A stretch of DNA of 64,000 bases from Gemmatimonadaceae bacterium (lineage in GTDB: Bacteria > Gemmatimonadota > Gemmatimonadetes > Gemmatimonadales > Gemmatimonadaceae): positions 1-64,000 of the forward strand of contig JBBJNV010000020.1 of assembly GCA_037721215.1 (NCBI GenBank), in the 5' to 3' direction. Under the pieces are notes generated by a model. It was given only the letters and a program-made list of their open reading frames with translations, made no database searches and was not told the origin of the DNA. This document shows positions 35,301-43,173 of this stretch, one piece after another (the first letter of the stretch is position 1; each line of letters opens with the position of its first letter). The position numbers and the translations under genes were made by a program.

Positions 35301-35386
35301 GCAAGGATCCGACATCGCTATTCGGCGCGCCGCGCAGGCGGGCGGCACCGTTGCGACTGCAAGTGGGATTCCGAATAGAGCGGTGA
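32381..35386 (+). CDS. TonB-dependent receptor with N-terminal carboxypeptidase-regulatory-like domain
   Basis: A 1001-residue outer-membrane transporter. Domains in order: signal peptide (1-28, ending PLAAQG); CarboxypepD_reg-like beta domain (about 31-115, GTVSGAAVSEAGTPLADVTV... TDERGGFRVGGLNPGLYRV); plug domain (about 125-250, VELVPGVRNGF, NNYQLDGVAVNHP, GAIINAITKTGSN); and a 22-strand-type barrel to the C-terminus (RLQVGFRIER). The plug's QLDGVAV and AxINAITKxG boxes are those of the OAR/Omp_b-brl-like receptor group of Gemmatimonadota and Acidobacteriota. No TonB/ExbBD or SusD partner lies beside it. Ligand unknown; peptides, sugars or iron chelates are possible. Usual GC and length for the family. 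Confidence 0.92.
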   Translation: MIHLWSARRRTLVCASAIAFMSCPLAAQGRQATGTVSGAAVSEAGTPLADVTVSVERNDSGETHTAVTDERGGFRVGGLNPGLYRVTARRIGHRVAQLHFLRVMAGQTAEIRVTLSASPTLLSTVEVRSSPTSIDVATSELTRRIEVADVALVPMGRTAASLVELVPGVRNGFVWGGAGEAANNYQLDGVAVNHPGIGGDFLAPSIDWIESLELRGLGAGAEHGAFQGAIINAITKTGSNVWRGALRSHYISPRLTDSNILPNEEGAEQSMRREFSGDMRGPIVRDRLFYFLGAIVTDRNVQVPQLLTVIPDDVRPVEQQFRDLRGIGKLTLRPGPLDRLDALVGHTSNRAEHANLDGIDDPAASNRVRSPTTFYEAIWARTGLTSSLDAKLAGFTSSQSTVGYAGDSVPAVQVFSAGRQPVFQNAIFSERTAPRSLGGNLTYRKEHAAFGGVNRLVVGGEYTRGFWKKARTRNGGMTWLPYVNPATGTVNPLDAASWVDAANEWGGEVDIDSEIEDLGLFFQNYLSIRPNFTITPGVRVGRWKGWLAGDRSQAKFLAASDARPDGRIGMIWDLTGRNDFVVKAHLGTYHQSMSSLFFDRAAGSNSYTNEHFYFQGPPIGDSRTTFTPAQRDARLDTFTGFSPTYLETILNEAGSVENFRQPYVRQTVLSIEKELGQRWKVEVSFANRVNKDIVGLVDRNLDQNYSLLPNVAVRDRVTQQPIFDQFGNPLVLPQVWISNYDLVRALIRRRDGFFRSQPPLTGFSFADIDRLKFEPDIALTTLPGARRRTNQLSASVRTEQQTWSAFASATFTDIRGNVEGLTGFATTRSGFTAGPGVRRNEGINTDGRLGGIPAFDTKAWLTGQLPWGIRGGLFTTFTLGEYITPGFQITPRYQFLLSDRSMLEDSLFAGVLGQSILIEERGARKYPSYATVDLRGEKRFTAGGLSYVISGDVFNALASDAIVQRNLSVNDAVSKDPTSLFGAPRRRAAPLRLQVGFRIER

Positions 35387-35645
35387 GCACCGGTTAGGGT
35401 GGAAGCGGTCCGATTGTAGTGATGCCATCCGGAATATACGAAGAGCGTAGTACCAGACAGGTGATGTAACCCGTGGACGTGCGGGGCTCTTGTTAATAAG
35501 AGCGCGCTGAGCACAGTTGAGCGCCCCGGCGGGGCCGGAGCGCTCAACCATAGGGGTGGCGCGATCATGTCTGGTTGTTGCCGGAGTGGCGCAATCACGT
35601 CGGTTGCTACCGTGGCGCTCGTCCGGAATGTCGCGGATGTCCTGC
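35387..35645. other. Intergenic region with strong hairpin and imperfect tandem repeat
   Basis: The 259-bp gap between two convergent genes holds a perfect 9-bp inverted repeat, GTTGAGCGC (35516-35524) and GCGCTCAAC (35540-35548), around a GC-rich 15-base inner part that can extend the stem. It could act as a bidirectional terminator, though no T run follows. Directly after it (about 35555-35615) an imperfect tandem repeat of roughly 28-29 bp occurs twice (GTGGCGCGATCATGTC and GTGGCGCAATCACGTC begin the units). I see no credible gene here. Confidence 0.5.
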
Positions 35646-36551
35646 TCAGTAAGGCAGAATCCCCGCAGCAATCGAGGCAGCCGCAGCTCGCCCAGCAGCA
35701 TTGCTCAAGCCGATTGGGCCCAGAAACCATTCGTACACGATCGTCCCGATAAACGCACCGATATCCGCCTTGATGATTCGCTTCTCCCGCTGGGTCAGTC
35801 CGAGACGGACTTCCGTGCCCGATGCACCAACCACAATCTTAGAGGGGACGGTAGGGTAGCCGTTGCGAGCGTAGGCAATTGGACCGTCGTTGTTTCCGCC
35901 AATCCCCCCCGATTGCCACTCATCCTGATTGGCATCCCAGTAGTCGACCGAGCTGATGGCAACCTCGCCGGCGGAGATCACTGCACCTGCCTCCAGCTCC
36001 TGGAGATTGAACGCGGCGGTGCCCTGGATGGAGTAGATGGCCGAGCGAATCGCCTCCACCGACTCGTTATTATCGACTGCGGCATCGACCTGAGCGAGAA
36101 GCGCGCTGGCGTCAGCCGAGATTTCGTTCTTGCGGAGAACTCCCGGAACTCCGGACGGTTCGACGATCTGCTGCTTCGCTCCCCTGTTGCAGGCGGTGCC
36201 GGCGAAGGAAACGTCCGCAAAAGGCATCGGCTGTCCATCCTTTCGGTACGCCTTGTTGAAATCCCTGAGTGCTGCTTCAGCCAGGCGGCACTTGGCCGCT
36301 GGCGAGAGCGATCTGGCGTTTTGCTTCATGAGCTGGCTGAAGGCGTACTCGAGCGCGCGCGTATGGTAGTCTCCCGGCCAGCCATACTTTGCCCGGAGCT
36401 CATTCACCTTGCCGTTGATGGCGGGCTTCACGCTGTGATTTACGTCGGACTTCCGCGGTGAAGTCGCCGTGTCCGTGCAGCTCACCGCCGCCACTGCAAT
36501 TCCTCCGGTAATCACTGCGACATACGTTGCGCGTTTCCAGATGGTTCGCAT
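35646..36551 (-). CDS. Predicted lipoprotein of unknown family with glycine/alanine-rich hydrophobic C-terminus
   Basis: A 301-residue protein not recognised. It starts after a very strong ribosome-binding site (GAGGAGGAAGG just before the ATG). Residues 1-25 are a lipoprotein signal with lipobox AVSC. The middle is hydrophilic, with helical stretches and a Cys pair (AKCRLAE, GTACNRG). The last about 45 residues read KADIGAFIGTIVYEWFLGP then a Gly/Ala/Ser-rich hydrophobic end (AAASIAAGILPY), which looks like a membrane-inserting or aggregation-prone tail. The C-terminal basic turn TQREKRIIKAD before it is reminiscent of surface proteins processed before a hydrophobic peptide. It is flanked by the TonB receptor and the methylase/helicase pair; the reading frame and codon use look genuine. 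Confidence 0.6.
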   Translation of the reverse strand: MRTIWKRATYVAVITGGIAVAAVSCTDTATSPRKSDVNHSVKPAINGKVNELRAKYGWPGDYHTRALEYAFSQLMKQNARSLSPAAKCRLAEAALRDFNKAYRKDGQPMPFADVSFAGTACNRGAKQQIVEPSGVPGVLRKNEISADASALLAQVDAAVDNNESVEAIRSAIYSIQGTAAFNLQELEAGAVISAGEVAISSVDYWDANQDEWQSGGIGGNNDGPIAYARNGYPTVPSKIVVGASGTEVRLGLTQREKRIIKADIGAFIGTIVYEWFLGPIGLSNAAGRAAAASIAAGILPY

Positions 36552-36659
36552 CCTTCCTCCTCGTCTGTGGAGTCTGGGCAGGTAATTCCTGCCTTGGCGC
36601 GAACCATAAATTCGATGTGGCCATCGACCGTCAGCGATTGGTTTCCGCTGTCAACCAAA

Positions 36660-39044
36660 TCACGTATCCCGGCTGCACTGATACAGAATTAACGCTGCGA
36701 TGGACGAGCCATCTGACTCATCCTCGGACGCAGCGAGGGAGTACTCCGCGCCGAAAGCTTCGATGGATTCAAGCCAGTCTTCATCATTCACCTTTGACGA
36801 CGCCAACTGGCAAAGCGCTCGCTCTGCCTCAATTCCGTACGTCGCGAGCACCACGGCGCGAGAACGATCTGCGGCGGCAGCAGCCCGACCTCGCAGATGA
36901 GGCTGCGCACGAATGGAAACAGTAGCTATTCGTCTCAGCAAAGCGCGTCGCGCCTGCGTCACCGAAACGGCGCCGGGCGTGATACCACGCATCGCATCGA
37001 CTGCGCGGAAATGCGAGTGCAGAGCAAACAGCGCGGCGCGCAATGCGATCCGGGATACAGGCTCGACGCTGCCGATTATCTGCGTCACTGTCACTGTTTC
37101 GCATACTGCATTAAGATCCCCGGTGGCATGCCCGTCGTTCGATGTCAACAACACCTTCCGCCCGTTCAGGACACACGCCGCGAGAAAGCCTTCGCGTTTA
37201 GCGGCGACGGCCGTTAGAAAGCCGGTCGTCGAAAGCGGCAGATGAGCGGATTGGCATTGCGAATCAGGATCACCACCTTGCCATGTCGCCATAGCGCGAC
37301 GAATCGCCTCCGCCGCTGCTGGCGCCGCAACCCCACCTGATTTGACCTCAGTGCGGGCAGATTCCCGGAGCCCGCGATTTGTCTCCCCGGTACCGGTAAC
37401 TACGGGCGCGCAAGGCGGCGATGCGGCAGCCCCGCCGTACGCCTGCAGGTCTGCAAACGGGGGAAGCACGTGATAATCGCCTCCGATGCTGGCTTGCGCG
37501 ATGGTGAGTTTGTCCGCGATGATCTGCTCGAATTGCAACAGAGCCTCGGCACTCGCAGGAGGTTTGAATACATAGGACCACACGCGTCGATGCTCCGATT
37601 CCAGGCGCACGATTCGGCCAGTGCGCTGCACCAGCCTCGCCGGTGTCCAGGGAATATCCAGATGCACCACTACTCCGGCGTCCTGAAGATTCACACCCTC
37701 GCTGAGGATATCCGTAGTGAGGAGCAGCGATATCTGCTCAGCGGGGCTCGGTGGTGATGCACGTCGAGCGCGCGGGGCGAAACAGTCGAGAGTTTCCCGC
37801 CGCGACATCGTTCCGCCCGCTACTCTTGCGCCTCGCGCTGTAAGCGCCGCCGACCGACCGCGCCCTGCAAGCGACCGAAACAATCCGTTGACCGTATCGG
37901 AGTACTGCGAGAACGCGACGATCTTGACCCCTTCGTGCCGTTTCGCGATCCGCAGGAGCGCCGAAGCGCGCTCCTGGTCAGCTTGCCGCGTGTGATCCCT
38001 GCTTCGGAAGATCTCGAGCAGCCCCTCGCGATGCGCCCGCGCCATGCCGAGGTATTCTGCTGCTGAGCGAGTGGGCGGCGCGATCAGCTCCGGAAATGCG
38101 AGCTGCATCGAATCTTCGCCTGCGACCCATGCACGCAACTCAGCGTCAGAGGGAAATACGCCGCATTCCAGGCTGGCAATCAGCGCGGCAGTTTTCTGAA
38201 GGCGGCGCCTCAGCCCTCCCAGCAGAGCTGATTCGCTTGACGACCATTGCCTGATGAGCGATCTGGCGATCAACACGCCCCCGTCCCCGCCGTCGCGTGG
38301 AGGCAGTGGCGGCGGCAGGGCCAACACAGCCGCCGGCAAAGCATCATCCCGCGTCACATGCACCCACTCGGCCGCTTCAGCAACCGGAATTGCCTGCCCC
38401 TCACCGACAGTCTCACGCTCACGACGAATGATGCATCGGGAGATTTCGGGATCGCTCAGCGATCCGGCTCGAGAGCCGAGAAACAGTGCAAGCAGCACCG
38501 GCAGATCGCTCGATCGGTTATGAACAGGCGTGGCTGATAGAAGCAGGGTAGGTGTGTTGGAGGCCAGCGCTGACAGCTCCCGGTATCTGGCAGTCGACGG
38601 GTTGCGAGCATGGTGCGCCTCGTCGACGATGAGGAAGGCGCAGTTTTCGTGGGGTCGTCGCCTCCTGCTCAACAGCTCGAATGATGTAAAGGCCACTGCA
38701 ATTCCCGCGCGTTGCGCGGACTGGCGCCACATATCCTCCAGCGATGCAGGAGCTACAACAAGTATGCTCCGGGCATGCCGCGCTACCGCGAGGGCAATGA
38801 ACGTTTTACCGGTTCCGACTTCGTCACCCAGTAGTGCACCGCCAAACTCCTTGATTGCGGCTGCAAGACGTGCGACGGCCGACTGTTGGTGTGGTCGCAG
38901 CGTAATTTCGCCGAGGGCGATTTCGTGAGAGTTCGATGCGGTGCAGGTTGCATCGCCCAGCCACCATCGGGATATGAATGATCGGACTGCGTCAGGAGTG
39001 GCGACGCGCAATGTTCCCGAAGTAGCGCTTATCGAACGCTCCAT
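36660..39044 (-). CDS. SNF2/DEAD-type helicase of a two-gene methylase-helicase island
   Basis: A 794-residue superfamily-2 helicase. Motif I is GDEVGTGKTFIAL (about residue 76), motif II DEAH in LIVDEAHHARN (about 138), motif III LLLSATPVHNRSSD, and the C-terminal RecA lobe has the motif V-VI run LLLTTDILSEGVNL... VQRTGRIVRLES (about 471). The 300-residue C-terminal part is not recognised and shows no nuclease motif. The start at 39044 lies inside the 3' end of the methylase gene, overlapping it by 16 bases; the open frame upstream is the methylase shadow. SNF2-type helicases beside large adenine methylases occur in DISARM and related phage-defence loci. It probably translocates on DNA to sense or restrict foreign DNA (inference). 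Confidence 0.85.
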   Translation of the reverse strand: MERSISATSGTLRVATPDAVRSFISRWWLGDATCTASNSHEIALGEITLRPHQQSAVARLAAAIKEFGGALLGDEVGTGKTFIALAVARHARSILVVAPASLEDMWRQSAQRAGIAVAFTSFELLSRRRRPHENCAFLIVDEAHHARNPSTARYRELSALASNTPTLLLSATPVHNRSSDLPVLLALFLGSRAGSLSDPEISRCIIRRERETVGEGQAIPVAEAAEWVHVTRDDALPAAVLALPPPLPPRDGGDGGVLIARSLIRQWSSSESALLGGLRRRLQKTAALIASLECGVFPSDAELRAWVAGEDSMQLAFPELIAPPTRSAAEYLGMARAHREGLLEIFRSRDHTRQADQERASALLRIAKRHEGVKIVAFSQYSDTVNGLFRSLAGRGRSAALTARGARVAGGTMSRRETLDCFAPRARRASPPSPAEQISLLLTTDILSEGVNLQDAGVVVHLDIPWTPARLVQRTGRIVRLESEHRRVWSYVFKPPASAEALLQFEQIIADKLTIAQASIGGDYHVLPPFADLQAYGGAAASPPCAPVVTGTGETNRGLRESARTEVKSGGVAAPAAAEAIRRAMATWQGGDPDSQCQSAHLPLSTTGFLTAVAAKREGFLAACVLNGRKVLLTSNDGHATGDLNAVCETVTVTQIIGSVEPVSRIALRAALFALHSHFRAVDAMRGITPGAVSVTQARRALLRRIATVSIRAQPHLRGRAAAAADRSRAVVLATYGIEAERALCQLASSKVNDEDWLESIEAFGAEYSLAASEDESDGSSIAALILYQCSRDT

Positions 39045-42000
39045 GTCATCAGCGCTTCCACTTCCGCATGGCTGACTCCGTAGGCATCGAGGGTAGCTGA
39101 AACGAGCTCGTGCAGCGGAGGCGGTTGTCCACCAGCAGCAGCTGCGCCAATAGGAGCGAGGATCCCGCGCGCGCGCGACCAGTCCTTTGGTGCAGGAAGT
39201 AGAGCCACTGTCCACCCTAAATAGCGATTGTAGCCACCGCGCGCGGGTTCGGCGATGGCATTCAGCCACGCGGCCGTGACCGGCGAGTTCAGCAGCGTTG
39301 CGAGAGTGTGTGCATCGGTCATGTCGCGACATCGCGCGACGTAGCAGGTGTTGAGCGCCACTACTGGATCGCCGGCAGGAATCGCAACCGCGCGCGGTAT
39401 CTTTCCGATATCAGACCAGAAGACGCGCGGGGCTTCCGCGCTTGCGCTTTCCGTGCGAAACAGCATCCACCACCGTTCCCTGCCGGACGCGTCGCTGCGA
39501 TCCTCCAACCGGCGCCGCCAGCTTCCCAGCCATTTGCGGGCATGTGAGGGGAGCTGACGGAGTGCCAGCCCGTCGTCGCCATGCGTCCAGACGATCCGGG
39601 AACCGGCCGGCACTGTTTTCCATGGCACAACCGAGTCGCCTCGCGCGAGCGGGCGAAGCAGGGTGCTCTCGATCTCACCGGACCGCCCCGCCGACTTTAC
39701 GATCGACACTCCATCGATGCAGCTCTCGTCGACCAGCTCGACCACGAATGCTTCATTGCACCCCGTTTTGACTCCGAGCAACGGACGGCCGATGATGCTT
39801 TCGCTCAAGGGAATGCCGGCTGCGGCTAGCAGGTTGAATGCTGTACGAACCTCCGGTGGCAGCAGCAGCCACGGGCTTCCAGGCGATGGATCGAAGGCAA
39901 GTCCCGCCGGGTCGAACGACCATGTTGCGACTACAGAGCGGCGATGGACATACGCGCTGCCGCCCGGACATTCGATGCGATGGGAAGATTTTCTGTCGAG
40001 CGGGATCGAAAACGTATGGGATCCCATGGGATCGGCGCTGCCGGCGGGCATGGTCACCGTTTCCCGCGACTGGCTGATCCCTGGCAAACGGCGCGGCACA
40101 ACCGGGTTCACCGTGGCTACAACCAGCGATGGATAGACCACGGCATCGAACACCTGTGGTGAATCGGTCAGGTCGTGGATCTGGGTGAGTCGCGTATGGC
40201 GCAGGAGAAACTCTCTGACTCCGCCTCCCGCCAGCGATCGCCAGAGTTTGGCTGGGACCAGCAGTGCGATTGTTCCGGACGGGCGGGTGAGACGGACAGA
40301 ACGCTCGATGAACAAAGCAGCGAGGTCGACCTGAGAGGCAAACCCGCTTGCGGCGCCGGCGGACTGCGCGCCGCTCGCCCATGCAGAATGCCGAAAGACC
40401 CAGAAGTCCTGTCGAAAACTGGCGCGTGCAGTGGGGTTGAAGTTGCCGGTTCGCACCCAGGGCGGGTTGCCGATCACGAGATCGAATCCGCCCGCTGCGC
40501 CCGCATCGGCAAAATGTGTCTGAAAGGAGAATGGCAGGGCTGCTCCGCGCCCGATTGATCGCATTTCGCGGCGGGCCTGTCGCATTGCCGTGCGGATCGT
40601 CGCCAGGCTTGCAGCGATGCTGACCGGTGGCGGGAGACGATGTCCAAAAAGGTCGCGAGACCGTGCAGTGGCAATAAGGTCAAGTCGTGTGAGCGTGAGG
40701 GCGCGGATCGTTGCTGCGAGGCTCTCCAGGGCGCAGGCCCGCTCGGTTCGATCGATAGCGCGGGCGAGGGTTTTTCTGCGCGGTCCGGTTGCTCGCGCGT
40801 ACTTCGCGCGGGCGGTTGCCAGTCGCCTCGCGTCGCGGAAGGTGTCGCGGTCATGGAAGCCGCCGCCCGAGAGGGAATCACCAACCCTGATGTGTCGATC
40901 GAGGTTTGGCAGCGGCCGGACTTTCATTGGGTCTCGCTCGGGATCTTCGATTGCCATCGACAGCCAGAGCCGCAGCTCGCACAGCCAGACCGCCATGGGG
41001 TTGATGTCCACGCCGAAGATGGAGGATGTGAGAATCGATCGCCGAATCGTGTGGGGTGGCCGGACGTCTCCCAGGCGGGTGCACAGTGTGGAAAGCTGTT
41101 CGAGGATATGCACGAGGAACGCGCCCGATCCACATGACGGGTCGAGTACGCGAAAGCTGGAGATTCGTCCCAGAATCTCCTCCCGTGCTTCTGGTTCCGG
41201 GATCTGGCCAGCGAGAGCACGTGCTATCGTCTCAATTTCTGTGTGGGGGCCAGAGAGAGCGCCTGTCAGACCTGATGTGGTGAGCTCGCCGACGAGGGAC
41301 TGAGGTGTATAGAACGCGCCGGTTGTTTTCCGGTTCGACGATGCCATCAGCGATTCGAACGATTTGCCAAGCATTTCCGGATCGATTGCGGCTTCGGACC
41401 AGACGGCTGAGTCTTCGCGTGCGGTAAAGCGGTATCTCGTGAGCAAATTCGCGTAGAGGTTGCCGAGTGATTCATCGGTGAACCGGGCGTTGCGGAGGTT
41501 GCGTTCGAGTGGGGAGCGTGCGAAGAGCCCGCCGTTGAGGAATGGCACCTTGCCGAAGGAGCGAGCCCGGGGGGCGCGGTTGCGGGGAGGCGTGTTGAGC
41601 GTGCCGAAGAAGAGCGGAGCCAGTACTCTTTCATGATAGCGTCCGCCGGTAACCATGCAGTCGGCGTAAGTGTTGGCGAGGAATGCGTGATCGCGATTCA
41701 GCCATCCCTTTGTTTCGAGGAAGCAGAGGAAGATGAGGCGGGATGTGTAGACCAGTGCCAGTTCGGCGGCATCGGATTGCGATGTGGCGTTACCCAGGCC
41801 TTGTGCCATGTCGCTGACGGAGCGTTGAAGGCATCGAAAAAAGCTGCGGCCGATTGATTGTCGGCCGAGTGTTTCGAGCCAACGCTGGTGGGTGAGGGAG
41901 TCTGAGGTGGTGGTGGCTGCGGAGAGTGTGCAGATCGTTTCAGCGTCGCTGTCGACGATGCTGTTGCGGTTTGCGATAAGTGCGGCGATTCGGGGCTTGG

Positions 42001-42385
42001 CTGTGTCCTGGCTCCATGAGGCGATGGCTATCTCGCCGGTATCGGCGGTTGCGATGATGAGCCAGAGGAGGTGTGGGGTGGTTTGTGAGAGGTGAGATGC
42101 GCAATCGCTGATGGCTGAGCGAAGTGCGGAGGGGCTTGTTGCCGCAAAGGTCAGTGCGGACAGAGCGCCTTTGCCGCGGGCGATGTGCGGTGAATTGATG
42201 TTGTGGGGGAGTCCGAGTCGTTCGCATGATTCTGCGTCGAGTGGGACGATGTCGGTCGTGAATCCCAGTTCGGCGAGGAGGGCGGTAGCGCTGTTGATAT
42301 CAGTAATGCGACTCAGGAGTGCCGAGGCGGAAGCGAGGGAGTGCATGGGGTCGACGCTACCGCGGGTGGCGGGGGCGGCCGACAT
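39029..42385 (-). CDS. Large N6-adenine DNA methyltransferase (Eco57I/PglX/DrmMI-like)
   Basis: A protein of about 1118 residues (1105 if started at 42346). The N-terminal about 350 residues hold a conserved helical block (SRLIFLCFLETKGWLNRDHAFLA; KTTGAFYTPQSLV) seen in Eco57I-like and BREX/DISARM methylases. SAM-binding motif I is LDPSCGSGAFLVH (about residue 414) and catalytic motif IV is IGNPPWV (about 638). A long C-terminal target-recognition-like part ends with RGGYNRYLGWTV. No PD-(D/E)XK or other nuclease motif is evident at either end. Both candidate starts lack a good ribosome-binding site. Upstream codons of the frame to 42568 are antisense to yceI and were not included. Coupled to the helicase by a 16-base overlap. 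Expected role: self-marking of DNA in a defence system (inference). Confidence 0.85.
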   Translation of the reverse strand: MSAAPATRGSVDPMHSLASASALLSRITDINSATALLAELGFTTDIVPLDAESCERLGLPHNINSPHIARGKGALSALTFAATSPSALRSAISDCASHLSQTTPHLLWLIIATADTGEIAIASWSQDTAKPRIAALIANRNSIVDSDAETICTLSAATTTSDSLTHQRWLETLGRQSIGRSFFRCLQRSVSDMAQGLGNATSQSDAAELALVYTSRLIFLCFLETKGWLNRDHAFLANTYADCMVTGGRYHERVLAPLFFGTLNTPPRNRAPRARSFGKVPFLNGGLFARSPLERNLRNARFTDESLGNLYANLLTRYRFTAREDSAVWSEAAIDPEMLGKSFESLMASSNRKTTGAFYTPQSLVGELTTSGLTGALSGPHTEIETIARALAGQIPEPEAREEILGRISSFRVLDPSCGSGAFLVHILEQLSTLCTRLGDVRPPHTIRRSILTSSIFGVDINPMAVWLCELRLWLSMAIEDPERDPMKVRPLPNLDRHIRVGDSLSGGGFHDRDTFRDARRLATARAKYARATGPRRKTLARAIDRTERACALESLAATIRALTLTRLDLIATARSRDLFGHRLPPPVSIAASLATIRTAMRQARREMRSIGRGAALPFSFQTHFADAGAAGGFDLVIGNPPWVRTGNFNPTARASFRQDFWVFRHSAWASGAQSAGAASGFASQVDLAALFIERSVRLTRPSGTIALLVPAKLWRSLAGGGVREFLLRHTRLTQIHDLTDSPQVFDAVVYPSLVVATVNPVVPRRLPGISQSRETVTMPAGSADPMGSHTFSIPLDRKSSHRIECPGGSAYVHRRSVVATWSFDPAGLAFDPSPGSPWLLLPPEVRTAFNLLAAAGIPLSESIIGRPLLGVKTGCNEAFVVELVDESCIDGVSIVKSAGRSGEIESTLLRPLARGDSVVPWKTVPAGSRIVWTHGDDGLALRQLPSHARKWLGSWRRRLEDRSDASGRERWWMLFRTESASAEAPRVFWSDIGKIPRAVAIPAGDPVVALNTCYVARCRDMTDAHTLATLLNSPVTAAWLNAIAEPARGGYNRYLGWTVALLPAPKDWSRARGILAPIGAAAAGGQPPPLHELVSATLDAYGVSHAEVEALMTWSVR

Positions 42386-42461
42386 CGTTCTGTTACGGGA
42401 GGAAACGGGGGATTGCCGGGGGTCGGGGGCCGGGGTCGCCAAGACCGCGGATTGAGGACTC

Positions 42462-42941
42462 TTGCGGATCCAGGCGTTGAAGGGGAATCTTGCGGAGCCC
42501 GCCAAGCTCGAGCTGGAGGTCCTCCTGACGACGGCCAGCATCGATACCCGCCAGGAGCAACGTGACACTCATCTCCGATCACCCGATTTTTTCGATGCGG
42601 AGAAGTGGCCCGGAATGCGGTTCGTGGGGAAAAGAATTAAAGGCGATATAAAGGGAGAGTTCACACTCTATGGCGACATGACAATCCGGGATGTAACCCG
42701 TGAGATCGAGCTCGCCGTGACGAACGAAGGCTCAGTCCGCGATCCCTGGGGCATGGCCCGGGTTGGGTTCAGCGCGAAAGGAAAGCTTGACCGGCAAGAG
42801 TTCGGGCTGAGCTGGAATCAGGCGATCGAAGCCGGCGGGTTTGTCGTCGGAGATGAAATCAGGATATCGGTAGATGTGGAGTTCACTGATATCGTGGCGG
42901 AAACAGCCGCGGCTGTGCCGCAACGTCAGGTCGACACGTAA
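42462..42941 (+). pseudogene. yceI-family gene lacking its 5' end
   Basis: YceI proteins are lipocalin-like beta-barrels of about 170-190 residues that bind isoprenoid-like lipids. Here the recognisable part begins in mid-fold at AEPAKLELEV and goes on with TTASIDTRQEQRDTHLRSP, FTLYGDMTIRDVTREIEL and GLSWNQAIEAGG to a normal end. The first about 45-50 residues, including the TWxIDPxHS opening, are missing. An in-frame TGA at 42453-42455 lies just upstream and the only start available is a TTG at 42462. The break lies within about 100 bp of the start of the divergent methylase gene, so the island's arrival probably removed the 5' end. The last 16 bases overlap the 3' end of the copied glycosyltransferase fragment. 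Confidence 0.75.
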
Positions 42942-43076
42942 TCCCGCCCCTTCCACTGTACGTTCTGCCCTCGCATTACAGCTCGCAGGAATATGTAGAA
43001 GATGACTGCGCCTCCAAGGGGATAAAGAAAGGCGCACCAGAGCGGCTCGCCGATGCGCCGATAGGTATCAAGCCAC
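42926..43076 (-). repeat. Duplicated 3' end of the glycosyltransferase gene (left copy, fragment)
   Basis: About 150 bp matching 43966-44116 at a constant offset of 1040 bp. The first 135 bp differ at one base (C at 43035, T at 44075), then similarity fades over about 15 bp to AAGCCAC. The copy carries the last about 50 codons and stop of the glycosyltransferase at 43966-45126 but none of the rest, so it is not a gene. Confidence 0.93.
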
Positions 43077-43173
43077 GTCGAATACTTCTGGACGCGCACA
43101 CCTTTGTTCTGTGGATGGCGATACTTTGACGACGGTGATTGTGCGGGTTCCTATCAAATCTCGCTTGAGAGTT

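Noticed and set aside
36660-42385. A complete DISARM or BREX system
   Set aside because: Only a methylase and a helicase are present; no drmA/B/C, brxA/B/C, pglZ or nuclease gene is found within 5 kb on either side.
42386-42568. N-terminal extension of the methylase to residue 1 of the longest frame
   Set aside because: These codons are antisense to the yceI remnant, low complexity and unlike methylases; a start at 42385 or 42346 is more likely.
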